A stretch of 64,000 nt of DNA from JAOSJT01 sp035362335 (lineage in GTDB: Bacteria > Bacteroidota > Ignavibacteria > SZUA-365), in assembly GCA_035362335.1 (NCBI GenBank), contig DAOSDL010000020.1, positions 1 to 64,000 on the forward strand, written 5' to 3'. The translations under genes and the position numbers were made by a program. The stretch's first letter is position 1. Each line of letters begins with the position of its first letter. Shown here piece by piece: positions 16,979 through 27,313 of the stretch. The notes under the pieces were generated by a model. It searched no databases. It saw only the letters and a list, made by a program, of their open reading frames with translations, and had not been told where the DNA came from.

Positions 16979-17123
16979 GGGAACTCCTGAAGGTTCGGGA
17001 ACATGATTGCGCGGCAAGCGATTGCGCGGTACTCACATGATACTTGACACAACACCGTCGAGGCAAGAAATTTCTCCCGCCTGGAATTTTTTCCCGCTTT
17101 GGCCTTGTTATCCTGAAGCAATC

Positions 17124-17136
17124 TTGACAAATTTGT
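17124..17136 (+). promoter_or_regulatory. TTGACA box overlapping a palindrome before sufB
   Basis: TTGACA at 17124-17129 overlaps the perfect 10-bp palindrome ACAAATTTGT (17127-17136), about 47 bp before the sufB start. No good -10 hexamer lies 16-18 bp downstream. It may be an operator for an Rrf2-type regulator such as the one that ends the SUF operon (inference). Confidence 0.35.
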
Positions 17137-17182
17137 ACAGATTGCAGTGGCGATCACCCAGGCACTCCATCAAGGAAACGAC

Positions 17183-18628
17183 ATGAGCACCGAAGCACAG
17201 GAAATTCAGGATCTCACCGGCGGAGAATACAAGTACGGATTTGTCACCGATATTGAGAGCGACACCGTTCCCAAGGGGCTGAATGAGGACGTCGTGCGTC
17301 TGATTTCCTCCAAAAAAGAGGAGCCGGAGTGGCTGCTCGAATGGCGGCTGAAGGCCTTCCGCATGTGGAAGCAAATGGAAGAGCCCCGCTGGCCCAACGT
17401 AAAGTACGAGGCCATCGATTATCAGGACATTTCGTACTACTCCGCGCCGAGGATGAAGGACAAGCCGAAAAGCCTCGACGAAGTCGATCCCGAGTTGCTT
17501 GCCACCTACGAGAAATTGGGCATTCCCCTGCGCGAGCAGGAAATGCTGGCCGGTGTGGCGGTAGACGCTGTATTCGACAGCGTATCAGTGGCCACCACGT
17601 TCAAAGACAAGCTCAAGGACATGGGCATTATCTTCTGCTCCTTCAGCGAGGCCGTACGCGAACATCCCGATCTCGTGCGCCGCTATCTCGGCTCGGTGGT
17701 GCCCGCGGCGGACAACTTCTTCGCGGCGCTGAATTCGGCCGTGTTTTCCGACGGATCCTTCGTCTACATTCCCAAGGGCGTGCGTTGTCCGATGGAGCTC
17801 TCCACGTATTTCCGCATCAACAGCAGCGAAACCGGTCAGTTCGAGCGCACGCTGATCGTGGCCGACGAGGGCGCCTACGTGAGTTACCTCGAGGGCTGCA
17901 CCGCGCCGATACGCGACGAAAACCAACTGCATGCCGCCGTGGTGGAACTGGTGGCGCTCGACAACGCGCAGATCAAATACAGCACCGTGCAAAACTGGTA
18001 TCCCGGCGACAAGGACGGCAAGGGCGGCATTTACAACTTCGTGACCAAGCGCGGCAAATGCGCAGGGGTGAATTCGAAAATCTCGTGGACACAGGTGGAA
18101 ACCGGCTCGGCCATCACCTGGAAATATCCGAGCTGCATACTCTCGGGCGACAATTCCGTGGGCGAGTTCTACTCCGTGGCGGTCACCAACAACATGCAGC
18201 AGGCCGACACCGGCACGAAGATGATTCACATCGGGAAAAACACCCGCAGCACCATCGTGTCCAAGGGCATCAGTGCCGGACGCAGCCAGAACACCTATCG
18301 CGGCCTGGTGAAAATCTCGAAACAGGCCGACGGCGCGCGCAACTTTTCGCAGTGCGATTCCATGCTCATCGGCGATACCTGCGGCGCGCACACCTTTCCG
18401 TATATCGAAAATCACAACAGCAGCGCGCAGCTCGAGCACGAGGCCACCACGTCGAAAATCGGCGAGGATCAGATTTTTTACTGCAATCAGCGGGGCATCG
18501 CCACCGAGGATGCGGTGAACATGATCGTGAACGGCTTCTGCAAGGAAGTCTTCCGCGAATTGCCCATGGAATTCGCCGTCGAGGCGCAAAAACTGCTGGG
18601 CATCAGTCTTGAAGGAAGTGTTGGATAA
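17183..18628 (+). CDS. sufB: Fe-S cluster assembly scaffold SufB
   Basis: 481 aa from the ATG at 17183, with AAGGAA about 6 nt upstream; an in-frame GTG at 17147 lacks a ribosome site. Right length and sequence throughout: GVAVDAVFDSVSVATTF, PKGVRCPMELSTYFRIN, SYLEGCTAPIRDENQLHAAV, TKRGKCAGVNSKISWTQVE, and the C-terminal DSMLIGDTCGAHTFPYIE. SufB forms the SufBC2D complex that builds clusters from sulfide, iron and electrons in the cytosol. It heads an operon with sufC, sufD, sufS, sufU, a SufT-like gene, a bacilliredoxin and an Rrf2 regulator. Confidence 0.98.
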   Translation: MSTEAQEIQDLTGGEYKYGFVTDIESDTVPKGLNEDVVRLISSKKEEPEWLLEWRLKAFRMWKQMEEPRWPNVKYEAIDYQDISYYSAPRMKDKPKSLDEVDPELLATYEKLGIPLREQEMLAGVAVDAVFDSVSVATTFKDKLKDMGIIFCSFSEAVREHPDLVRRYLGSVVPAADNFFAALNSAVFSDGSFVYIPKGVRCPMELSTYFRINSSETGQFERTLIVADEGAYVSYLEGCTAPIRDENQLHAAVVELVALDNAQIKYSTVQNWYPGDKDGKGGIYNFVTKRGKCAGVNSKISWTQVETGSAITWKYPSCILSGDNSVGEFYSVAVTNNMQQADTGTKMIHIGKNTRSTIVSKGISAGRSQNTYRGLVKISKQADGARNFSQCDSMLIGDTCGAHTFPYIENHNSSAQLEHEATTSKIGEDQIFYCNQRGIATEDAVNMIVNGFCKEVFRELPMEFAVEAQKLLGISLEGSVG

Positions 18629-18654
18629 TAAACGAGTAGATTCAGGAGTCGTTC

Positions 18655-19422
18655 ATGCTTGAAATTCGCAATCTTCATGCCTCGGTGGCGGGCAAACCCA
18701 TTCTCAAGGGGTTGAACCTGTCCGTGCAACCGGGCGAAATACACGCCATCATGGGTCCCAACGGATCGGGGAAAAGCACACTCGCGGGCGTGCTCGCGGG
18801 CCGCGATCTCTACGAGGTGACCCAGGGCGAAATCATCTACAAAGGCCGCAACCTGCTCGAACTCTCGGCCGAGGAACGCGCCTGCGAGGGCGTATTCCTG
18901 GCCTTCCAGTATCCGGTGGAAATTCCCGGCGTGAGCAACACCTACTTCCTCAAGGCCGCGCTCAACGCGGTGCGGAAGTATCAGGGCCAGGCCGAACTCG
19001 ACGCGGTGGATTTTCTCGCGCTGATGAAGGAGAAAATGCAGCTCGTGGAAATGAATCCCGCGCTGCTCAATCGTCCAGTGAACGCGGGTTTTTCGGGCGG
19101 CGAGAAAAAGCGTAACGAGATTTTGCAGATGGCCGTGCTGAATCCGCTGCTCTCCATTCTCGATGAAACCGATTCCGGCCTCGATATCGACGCGCTGCGC
19201 ATCGTGGCCAACGGCGTCAACAAGCTGCACACACCCGACAACGCCGCGATAGTGGTGACGCACTATCAGCGTTTGCTCAACTACATCGTGCCCGATTTCG
19301 TGCACGTGCTGGTGGATGGCCGCATTGTGACCTCGGGCGACAAGGAACTCGCCTTTCACCTCGAGGAGCAGGGCTACGACTGGGTCAAGGACCACGCCGA
19401 CACCGCGGGGCAACCGGCATGA
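18655..19422 (+). CDS. sufC: Fe-S cluster assembly ATPase SufC
   Basis: 255 aa. ABC ATPase with Walker A GPNGSGKST, signature FSGGEKKRNEILQ and Walker B LSILDETDSGLDID, where the SufC-type D-loop follows directly. It drives conformational change in SufB and SufD. A ribosome site (TCAGGAG) precedes the ATG. The gene starts 26 bp after sufB and overlaps sufD by 4 bp (ATGA), so translation is coupled. Confidence 0.98.
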   Translation: MLEIRNLHASVAGKPILKGLNLSVQPGEIHAIMGPNGSGKSTLAGVLAGRDLYEVTQGEIIYKGRNLLELSAEERACEGVFLAFQYPVEIPGVSNTYFLKAALNAVRKYQGQAELDAVDFLALMKEKMQLVEMNPALLNRPVNAGFSGGEKKRNEILQMAVLNPLLSILDETDSGLDIDALRIVANGVNKLHTPDNAAIVVTHYQRLLNYIVPDFVHVLVDGRIVTSGDKELAFHLEEQGYDWVKDHADTAGQPA

Positions 19423-20755
19423 ACGACAGCGCGGTGTTGAAACAGGAAGTGGCGCTGCGGCGCGTGACCGCGCTGTTCGCCGATTTCGAACGTACGCTCA
19501 ATGGCGCGGCGTCGTCGCCGGCGCATGCGCAGCGGCGCGATGCCATGGCGCGTCTGGCGGAAGTCGGTTTTCCCACCATGAAACACGAGGATTGGAAATA
19601 CACCAACCTCGGTCCGCTGCTCGACATGGATTTCCGTTTGCTGCCCGACGCTGCGCCCGCCACGGTGAGTGCCGCCACGCTCGATGCCGCATCGCGCGGC
19701 CTCGAACAGGCGCTGCGTCTGGTGCTGGTGAACGGCACGCTCGTGACAGCGCTGTCGGATCTCTCGCGCCTTCCGGACGGCGTGACCATCGAGCCCTTGG
19801 GCGATGTGCTGGCCGCGGCGGACGAAGCGACGCTCGCTTCATTCGATTGCGCCGAGCAGGCGGGTGCCGATGCCTTCACCGCGCTGAATGCGGCGCTGCT
19901 GCGTGACGGTGTGCGCATACGCATTGCCCGGAATGTTCGCGTGGACCTTCCACTGCATCTGCTTTTCATCGCCACAGCGGCGGCGGCGCAGGCCGTGCTC
20001 ACGCCGCGCGTACACATCGAGGCGGCCGAGGGATCGTCGGCCACAATCGTGGAGCAGTACATCGCCAGCGAGGCGGCGGAGTATTTCACCAATGCCGTAT
20101 CGAGCATCGCTGTGGCGGCCAACGCCGAAATCGAGCATGTGATCGTACAGAACGAGGACCAGCGCGCCAGCCATATCGCATCGACGTATGCGCGTGTGGC
20201 GCGCGACGGACGCTATCGCAACCGCTATTTCGGTTTCGGTTCGGCGCTGCTGCGCAACAACGTGTTCGTGTCGCTGGAGGGCCAGGGTGGCGACGCCGTG
20301 CTCGACGGTGTGTACGTGCCGGTGGGCGCGCAGCACATGGACCATTTCAGTGTGATCGACCATCGCGAAGCGCATTGCACAAGCCATGAGCAGTACAAGG
20401 GCGTGCTGGCCGACAGCAGCCGGGCGGTGTTCAGCGGGCGCATTATCGTGCGGCCCGGCGCGCAGAAAACCGACGCGAAGCAGGCCAACAACAACCTGCT
20501 GCTGTCGAACGACGCGCTGGTGGACGCACGCCCGCAGCTCGAGATTTACGCCGACGATGTGAAATGCACACATGGTGCCACCATCGGGCGGTTGGACGAG
20601 GATGCGATGTTCTATCTCCGCTCGCGCGGCATAGCCGCGGCGGATGCAGAACGCATTCTTTCGCAGGCCTTTGCCGGCGAAGTGGTCGGGCGTGTGCCGA
20701 TCGAGGGACTGCGTGAGCGCCTCGACGACATGATTCACGCCCGTTTCGATGAACG

Positions 20756-20759
<4 letters not shown>
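19419..20759 (+). CDS. sufD: Fe-S cluster assembly protein SufD
   Basis: 446 aa. The N-terminal region has MKHEDWKYTNLGPL, diagnostic of SufD. The C-terminal beta-helix is shared with SufB (DHREAHCTSHEQYKGVLADS, FSGRIIVRPGAQKTDAKQ, ADDVKCTHGATIGRLDED). The conserved histidine and cysteine in the last motif are the ones implicated in cluster formation with SufB. It overlaps sufC and sufS by 4 bp each. Confidence 0.97.
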
Positions 20760-22035
<1,276 letters not shown>

Positions 22036-22036
<1 letters not shown>

Positions 22037-22488
22037 TGGATGAAATCCGCGATCTCTACCAGGAGGTCATTCTCGATCACAACAAGCATCCGCACAATTT
22101 CCACGCGATGGCGGATGCGGACACACGGCTGGAAGGATTCAATCCGCTGTGCGGCGATCATTACACCTTTTATGTGAAGCACGACGACGGCACCATTCGG
22201 GAAATCAGTTTCGAAGGCAGCGGCTGCGCCATTTCCAAGGCATCGGCGTCCATCATGACCGCATTGCTCGAAGGCAAGACGCGCGAGGAGGCCGACAGGA
22301 TTTTCGATCTCTTCATTGGCATTGTCACAGGCAAGCTCGACCCGATGGAGCATCTCGGCGCGCTGGGCAAGCTGGCGGCCTTTGCGGGTGTGGCCGAATT
22401 TCCCATGCGCGTGAAATGCGCCACGCTGCCCTGGCATACACTGCATGGCGCCCTGCACGGCGCCGAAGAGAAAGTGAGCACCGAATGA
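22036..22488 (+). CDS. sufU: SufU-type sulfur acceptor / Fe-S scaffold protein
   Basis: 150 aa. The ATG at 22036 shares one base with the sufS stop (TGATG), and GGAGG lies 10 nt upstream. IscU-like fold with three conserved cysteines in NPLCGDHYTF, GSGCAISKASAS and MRVKCATLPWHTL. The ~18-residue insert between the second and third cysteines (GKLDPMEHLGALGKLAAF region) is the SufU hallmark. In the SufS-SufU systems it is a zinc-bound sulfurtransferase that accepts the persulfide from SufS. Confidence 0.95.
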
Positions 22489-22823
22489 GTGAAGCCCCGC
22501 TGTTGAACGACGAGCAGTTGCGCGTGCTGGACGAGGATGTGGTGCGCGTGATCAAAACCTGTTACGATCCCGAGATCCCCGTCAACATTTACGAACTCGG
22601 GCTCATTTACCAGATACGCGTCAATGCGCGCGGCGAGGTGAAAGTGAACATGACGCTGACCTCGCCGAATTGCCCGGCGGCGCAATCGCTGCCGGCCGAA
22701 GTGAAACAGAAGGTGGCCGAAATCAACGAGGTCACCGATGTCACTGTGGAAATCGTGTGGGATCCGCCCTGGAGTCCCTCACGCATGTCCGAAGCGGCGC
22801 GTCTCGAACTCGGCTTTTTCTGA
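22485..22823 (+). CDS. SufT-like MIP18/DUF59 Fe-S maturation protein
   Basis: 112 aa, starting at the ATG overlapping the sufU stop (ATGA). A DUF59 domain with the signature TCYDPEIPVNIYELGLIYQI, then NMTLTSPNCPAAQSLP with the reactive cysteine, and IVWDPPWSPSRMSEAARLEL. This family (SufT, PaaD, MIP18) helps deliver clusters to target proteins. Its place directly after sufU supports the SufT name; the symbol is withheld because the long N-terminal motif of true SufT is absent. Confidence 0.9.
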   Translation: MSEAPLLNDEQLRVLDEDVVRVIKTCYDPEIPVNIYELGLIYQIRVNARGEVKVNMTLTSPNCPAAQSLPAEVKQKVAEINEVTDVTVEIVWDPPWSPSRMSEAARLELGFF

Positions 22824-22883
22824 GCCGCGTCGTTTCCCGTTGTTTCAACCATCAGCATTAGTCCGAAAGGAGTTTCGATAGAA

Positions 22884-23417
22884 ATGTACCAGAATCTTTC
22901 CGTTTCGCGTGGTCCGATGTACGATCCCGCCTCGGTGCAGCCCATGCGCGATGAACTCACCGCCGTGGGCTTCGAGGAATTGCTCACGCCCGAAGAGGTG
23001 GACCGCGCCGTGCGCGAGACCACGGGAACGCTGTTCGTTGTGGTAAACAGCGTCTGCGGTTGCGCGGCGGGCAGTGCGCGTCCCGCGGCAACGGCGGCCC
23101 TGCAGCATACAGTCATACCCGACCGTTTCGTCACGGTGTTTGCCGGTCAGGAGCGCGACGCGGTGGACAGCATGCGCGGGTATTTCGCCGGCATGCCGCC
23201 TTCGTCGCCGAGCATGGCCATATTGCGCAATGGTGCGCTCGAATACATGTTGCCTCGGCACGAGATCGAGGGCCGCGAGGCCGAGGACATTGCCACCGAG
23301 CTGCGCGAGGTGTTCGACCGCCTGTGCTCGCGTCCCGGTCCGTCCATTCCGGCCGAGGAATACGCGCGGCTGGAGCACGAGCACATTTGTGGCTCAAAAA
23401 TTCCTCGCATCAACTGA
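22884..23417 (+). CDS. Bacilliredoxin, BrxA/BrxB (YphP/YqiW) family
   Basis: 177 aa. Thioredoxin-like DUF1094 protein with the CxC active site in VVNSVCGCAAGSARP, followed by TVFAGQERDAVDSMRGYF. In Firmicutes these proteins remove bacillithiol from S-bacillithiolated proteins. AAGGAG precedes the ATG by 11 nt. It lies between the SufT-like gene (60 bp) and the Rrf2 regulator (9 bp), so it is probably part of the SUF operon and links cluster assembly to thiol redox. Whether this organism makes bacillithiol cannot be told from the window. Confidence 0.92.
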   Translation: MYQNLSVSRGPMYDPASVQPMRDELTAVGFEELLTPEEVDRAVRETTGTLFVVVNSVCGCAAGSARPAATAALQHTVIPDRFVTVFAGQERDAVDSMRGYFAGMPPSSPSMAILRNGALEYMLPRHEIEGREAEDIATELREVFDRLCSRPGPSIPAEEYARLEHEHICGSKIPRIN

Positions 23418-23426
23418 TCGAGTCGC

Positions 23427-23897
23427 ATGAAGTTCAGTTCGCAGGAAGAATACGGTCTTCGATGTCTCCTCCAACTCGCACGCAGCGGGGAGGGGACATC
23501 GATGACCATTCCGGAGATCAGCGAAGCCGAGGGTTTGTCGCAGGCCTATGTCGCCAAGCTGCTCCGCATCCTGCGTCTGAGTGGCTTTGTGGACAGCGTG
23601 CGCGGCCAGGAGGGAGGGTACACGCTGGCCCGGTCGATGCACGACATCATGGTTCTCGATGTGCTCGCGGCGCTTGGCGGCCGTTTCTACAAACCGGGCT
23701 TCTGCGACAATTTCAGTGGTTCGGGTGAAACCTGCACGCACACATTTTCCTGTACCATTCGTCCGCTCTGGCATCGCGTGCAAACGGCGATCGATTCGGT
23801 GCTGGGCCGAACCACATTGGCCGATATCGCGCTGGGCGACGCCGAGCCGGCGCCGCGGCAACTCATCGCCCGCGAGACTCTGACGCGGGACGCCTGA
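23427..23897 (+). CDS. Rrf2-family regulator at the end of the SUF operon
   Basis: 156 aa. Winged-helix start MKFSSQEEYGLRCLLQLARS, recognition region LSQAYVAKLLRILRLSGFV and wing GQEGGYTLARS. The putative cluster ligands lie in FCDNFSGSGETCTHTFSC, with spacing C-x9-C-x5-C, so the first cysteine is further away than in IscR. Position suggests it is the local Fe-S-sensing repressor of the suf genes, analogous to SufR or IscR (inference). It follows the bacilliredoxin gene at 9 bp. Confidence 0.92.
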   Translation: MKFSSQEEYGLRCLLQLARSGEGTSMTIPEISEAEGLSQAYVAKLLRILRLSGFVDSVRGQEGGYTLARSMHDIMVLDVLAALGGRFYKPGFCDNFSGSGETCTHTFSCTIRPLWHRVQTAIDSVLGRTTLADIALGDAEPAPRQLIARETLTRDA

Positions 23898-24025
23898 TCC
23901 CCGTAACGTTTTTCCCTGTTCCCGCGTCCATTTCCATTGCAGTGCCGTGATGGCGCCCTCGATGTGCATGGTTTATGGACGTGCAAACTCCTATATTGTC
24001 GCGATCGAGTGAAACGAAGCACGAT

Positions 24026-25060
24026 ATGGCGCAACGCTTTCCATTGACGGAACAGGAATTGACCATGCTTCGCGCATTTTTGCGCGAGGAGGGACGCGTC
24101 GACCGTTTGGAGCCGTTGATTGATCTCTGTGTCAAACGCACGCAGCGCATCATTTCCTGGTTGCGCCGCCGGCAACGTACGGGCTTGCACACCATCGGCT
24201 TGAGCATCGAGGACATCGCCTTCGACGTGGCGGCGAATCTCTTCGTCGCCCAGTACAACTCCCCGCATCCGCCCCTGTTCGAGCATTTGCAACGCTTCGC
24301 CGATACCGACGAGCGCTTGATGGCGGAGTTCGAGACGCTGCTCGCATCGAATGTGTTTCAATCCCTGACCCGGCTGTACGCCGAGGGCAATCGCACGCGC
24401 TATTTGATGTTGCGCCGCATTCGCGAGTACGCGCGCAGTCGCGAGGACATCGAAACTCTGGACACCCTGGCGGGCCGCTTGTACCATCCGGCCGGTGAGG
24501 AGAACGCGCTGTTGGGTTTGCCCGCCATGCCCGAGGAGGAGCTGCGCGTGTTGCTGCACGCATCGGGGGCCGCCACGCGTGGAACGGTGCGCACACTGTT
24601 CGACATGGCCGTGGAACTGCTCTTCACGCAGAGGCAATTCCGCAGGGTCTTGCCCGAATTCGTGCTTCTGCAGGTGGCGACGGAACTGTGGGAGCTGCAC
24701 TATCTGGTGGACCGCGAGGACGATGGCGAGGAGCAGCGCGAGCGCATCGAACTGGCGCATCGGCTGATTGTGCAGGCCGTGGATATACTGCACGAGCGCT
24801 TCGAGCGCCAGGCCAACCGCAACGAGCGACTCGGCGCCGCGGAGATTGAGGCCTTCGAACAAGCGGCACTGTCGTATTACCTCTCCATGCTCGATGGCCA
24901 GCGCCTGTCGCATTTCACCGCGCTGCGCAACGCCATGCCGGGTCTCACGCAGGAGCGTTATCGGGCCAGTTACCGGAATCAGCTCGAATTTTACATGCGC
25001 AAGGTGTTGGAAAAAACGCGCGAATTGGCTCTGGATCAGCGCACGGACATTAATTTTTAG
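24026..25060 (+). CDS. Uncharacterised helical protein, weakly sigma-factor-like
   Basis: 344 aa from the ATG at 24026; an in-frame ATG at 23975 lies upstream of a TATATT box at 23992 and is less likely. Nearly all alpha-helical and rich in Arg, Glu and Leu, without cysteine-rich or membrane segments. I do not recognise a named family. The block RTQRIISWLRRRQR ... GLSIEDIAFDVAANLF recalls the layout of sigma region 2, and the end (MPGLTQERYRASYRNQLEFY) could be a degenerate helix-turn-helix. This sigma-like reading is a weak inference. It is followed by the T9SS FG-GAP gene and the zinc-finger and Lon-like genes. Confidence 0.65.
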   Translation: MAQRFPLTEQELTMLRAFLREEGRVDRLEPLIDLCVKRTQRIISWLRRRQRTGLHTIGLSIEDIAFDVAANLFVAQYNSPHPPLFEHLQRFADTDERLMAEFETLLASNVFQSLTRLYAEGNRTRYLMLRRIREYARSREDIETLDTLAGRLYHPAGEENALLGLPAMPEEELRVLLHASGAATRGTVRTLFDMAVELLFTQRQFRRVLPEFVLLQVATELWELHYLVDREDDGEEQRERIELAHRLIVQAVDILHERFERQANRNERLGAAEIEAFEQAALSYYLSMLDGQRLSHFTALRNAMPGLTQERYRASYRNQLEFYMRKVLEKTRELALDQRTDINF

Positions 25061-25069
25061 CATTCGGTG

Positions 25070-25116
25070 GATATTTTTCCGCAAACGCGGATTCTTGTGC
25101 TAATACTGTATGATAC
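25070..25116 (+). promoter_or_regulatory. Shared 47-bp upstream element, copy 1
   Basis: 36 of 47 positions are identical to 27115-27161, including GCAAAC, GATTCTTG and GCTAAT and a downstream TATGAT. It lies 10 bp after the stop of the helical protein gene and ~210 bp before the FG-GAP protein start. Probably a promoter or operator, since the two genes behind the copies are unrelated. The leader from here to 25328 is long and holds no recognised riboswitch. Confidence 0.55.
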
Positions 25117-25328
25117 GGCCCGCTCTCGCGACTGCCGCCAGCGCCGTACTTTTGCTGGAAATACACGCGGGACGAGAGTCACGGGCCAGAACGCTGGTGA
25201 GGACACAGGATAGGTCACACGTTGAGGTGGTTATGATAGAGCAGCGTATCCCACCGTCGCGCGGATCGCAGCATGTTCGCGTAATGGCTCCTCGGCAACG
25301 TTTACGGACGAAAGGAAAGGAGGTGGCC

Positions 25329-26990
25329 ATGCGTAGCGGTGTGTATCGCGTCGGTGTACTTATGCTCTTCGTCCTGTGTTGCGAGCGTGGAAACGCGCAG
25401 TGGTTGACGTCGAAAGCGTTGGATTACAATCCCCCATATCGCATGACGGTACTCTCGGCGATCGAGCCGAAGGACAAGCCGGGCTTCGGACAGTGGTCGG
25501 CGGTGGTCAAGGACATCAACGGTGACGGCGTCGACGAACTGGCGATCTCATCCTTGAACGACACGACATTCATCTTTCTTGGCGGGGATCCCACGGACAA
25601 GCAGCACGACCACGCGGTGGTGGGCGGCGCGGAGGGCATCGCGGCGGGGGATTTCAACGGTGACGGTCGGACGGACATCGCCACCTGCATGGGGATCAAG
25701 CGGGTGTCGGATTTCGAAGGGCGGGGCACGGTGCGGATTTATCTGCACCGAGGCGGGGCCACACCCTACGGTCCGGAGCCGGACCGGGTGATCGTGGGCG
25801 ATGTGGGAAATCAGACGGGCTGGTCACGCTCGTTCCTTCATTCGGGCGCGATCACGGCGGATGTGAACGGCGACGGGATCGCGGACCTTCTCTACACCTC
25901 GCGCGCACGCCGTGACCAGTGGACCGAGGGGCGTCTGAATCTGCTTCTGGGTGGTGCGGAAGTGACGACGCGCGAGCCGTACGCGTTCGTGTCGCATCCG
26001 CGCGGGAAGTACCCGAAATTCGGCGAGCAGTATCTGAGCGGTGATTTCGATGGAGACGGTTGCGACGATCTACTCATATACGGCAGCGATGTGAATGCCG
26101 CGGGGACGGTGCGGACATATGAATTGAATCTGTATTTCGGCAATCGCGCGGGAGAGTTCGACAAGCCGGACATTGTGATACGGGATGACAGCACCTGGGT
26201 ACCGGACGGGCAGTGTTCGGCGGTGGCGGACGTGAACGGCGACGGTTGCGCGGATCTGGTCGCCGGCACCACGGTGGAATGGGGCGCGGTGCATGTGTTT
26301 CTGAGTAGTCCGGGCATACGGGAGGACCGCCGCATCTGGGACAACGATTCGATACCGAACAAATACCCGTATGTCAACATCGCGATCAGATTCGTCGCCG
26401 CTCTGGGCGATGTCAATGGTGACGGAACAGATGACTTTTCACTGGCTTGGGGTATGACAGTGATTCAACAAGCGACGGTTTATCATGTGCATCCGAGCGG
26501 TTCCGATCACGACTGGCGAGAGGCGACTGGATTCATAGGATTGCGACCGGATATGGACGGCCTGTCGGAAGGCATATTCCCGGCAGGTGATATCAACGCC
26601 GATGGCTACGACGACATGGTGATCATGGGGAGACCAACCTTGCTGGAACATGTGACGAATCGTCGTGCTTGGATACTCGGTGGCACGAAGCGTCTGGGCA
26701 CCGGGGTGGAGGGCGTGGAGCTGCCGGAGAGCATGGAGTTGCGCGTGCATCCACAGCCCGTGCGTGGTGGTGGCGCGATGTTGGTGGAAGTTCCGGGTGT
26801 GGGCAGGGCACGCGCGGTGTTCACGCTGTACGACATGTTGGGGCGGGCGGTACACACGCGCACGCTGGACCTGCTGCCTGGTCCGGGCGCCCTGCCGTTG
26901 GATGTGCCGCGTCTGCCGTCGGGTCCGTATTTGCTGCGCTGCACGCTGCCCGGTCGCGCTCCGCTCTCGACCATGTTGCTGCTGGAGTGA
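25329..26990 (+). CDS. FG-GAP repeat surface protein with T9SS sorting domain
   Basis: 553 aa. The ATG at 25329 has GGAGG 5 nt upstream and opens a signal peptide (MRSGVYRVGVLMLFVLCCER then GNAQ); the in-frame ATG at 25110 lacks both. At least six FG-GAP/VCBS calcium loops: DINGDGVDEL, DFNGDGRTDI, DVNGDGIADL, DFDGDGCDDL, DVNGDGCADL, DVNGDGTDDF. The last ~85 residues form a T9SS type A domain (LRVHPQPVRGGGAM ... FTLYDMLGRAVHTRTLDL ... PSGPYLLRC). Exported across the outer membrane and probably cell-surface attached. Paralogous to the partial gene at 1-939. Confidence 0.88.
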   Translation: MRSGVYRVGVLMLFVLCCERGNAQWLTSKALDYNPPYRMTVLSAIEPKDKPGFGQWSAVVKDINGDGVDELAISSLNDTTFIFLGGDPTDKQHDHAVVGGAEGIAAGDFNGDGRTDIATCMGIKRVSDFEGRGTVRIYLHRGGATPYGPEPDRVIVGDVGNQTGWSRSFLHSGAITADVNGDGIADLLYTSRARRDQWTEGRLNLLLGGAEVTTREPYAFVSHPRGKYPKFGEQYLSGDFDGDGCDDLLIYGSDVNAAGTVRTYELNLYFGNRAGEFDKPDIVIRDDSTWVPDGQCSAVADVNGDGCADLVAGTTVEWGAVHVFLSSPGIREDRRIWDNDSIPNKYPYVNIAIRFVAALGDVNGDGTDDFSLAWGMTVIQQATVYHVHPSGSDHDWREATGFIGLRPDMDGLSEGIFPAGDINADGYDDMVIMGRPTLLEHVTNRRAWILGGTKRLGTGVEGVELPESMELRVHPQPVRGGGAMLVEVPGVGRARAVFTLYDMLGRAVHTRTLDLLPGPGALPLDVPRLPSGPYLLRCTLPGRAPLSTMLLLE

Positions 26991-27313
26991 GGAGAGGGCG
27001 TATCCGCAGCGGGACGTACGCCTGAGCGGCCGAACACCATGGAGAGTGGAAGAGCGAAAACGCGGAATACAGTCCGGAATCGAGGGCGGTAAAAATTTAT
27101 TTTCGTTTTGGCCCGAAATTTTTCAGCAAACGGCGATTCTTGCGCTAATCCTATAGTAAGCACGTGCTGCCGCAGCGCACTTCACAAGGCGGGGACGAGG
27201 CGGCACGGCGTGCGTTGGACGCGCCCGGCGACGTTTTCCCGTCCTCGAAACCGTGGCGGAATGTGAACAGGATTGTGTATTTTCGCAGTATGGACATGGA
27301 GGATAGCTTCGAC
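26991..27313. other. Intergenic region carrying the second shared element
   Basis: No gene supported. It contains the 47-bp element (27115-27161). A frame open from 27164 is in phase with the next gene but has no ribosome site and an unlikely N-terminus. Confidence 0.5.
27115..27161 (+). promoter_or_regulatory. Shared 47-bp upstream element, copy 2
   Basis: 77% identical to 25070-25116, with GCAAAC, GATTCTTG, GCTAAT and TATAGT. It lies ~155 bp before the small zinc-finger-like gene. The unusual hexamer spacing does not fit a housekeeping promoter well, so a dedicated sigma factor or regulator is possible. Confidence 0.55.

Noticed and set aside
14927..16990. 687-codon plus-strand frame opposite the S9 peptidase gene
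   Set aside because: Mirror frame of a real gene; the catalytic triad and propeller motifs lie on the minus strand.
17124..17152. Complete sigma-70 promoter for sufB
   Set aside because: TTGACA is perfect, but no -10-like hexamer lies 16-18 bp downstream, so only an operator-type call is kept.
25110..25328. N-terminal extension of the FG-GAP protein
   Set aside because: The in-frame ATG at 25110 has no ribosome site and would bury the signal peptide; the ATG at 25329 has GGAGG and a proper signal.
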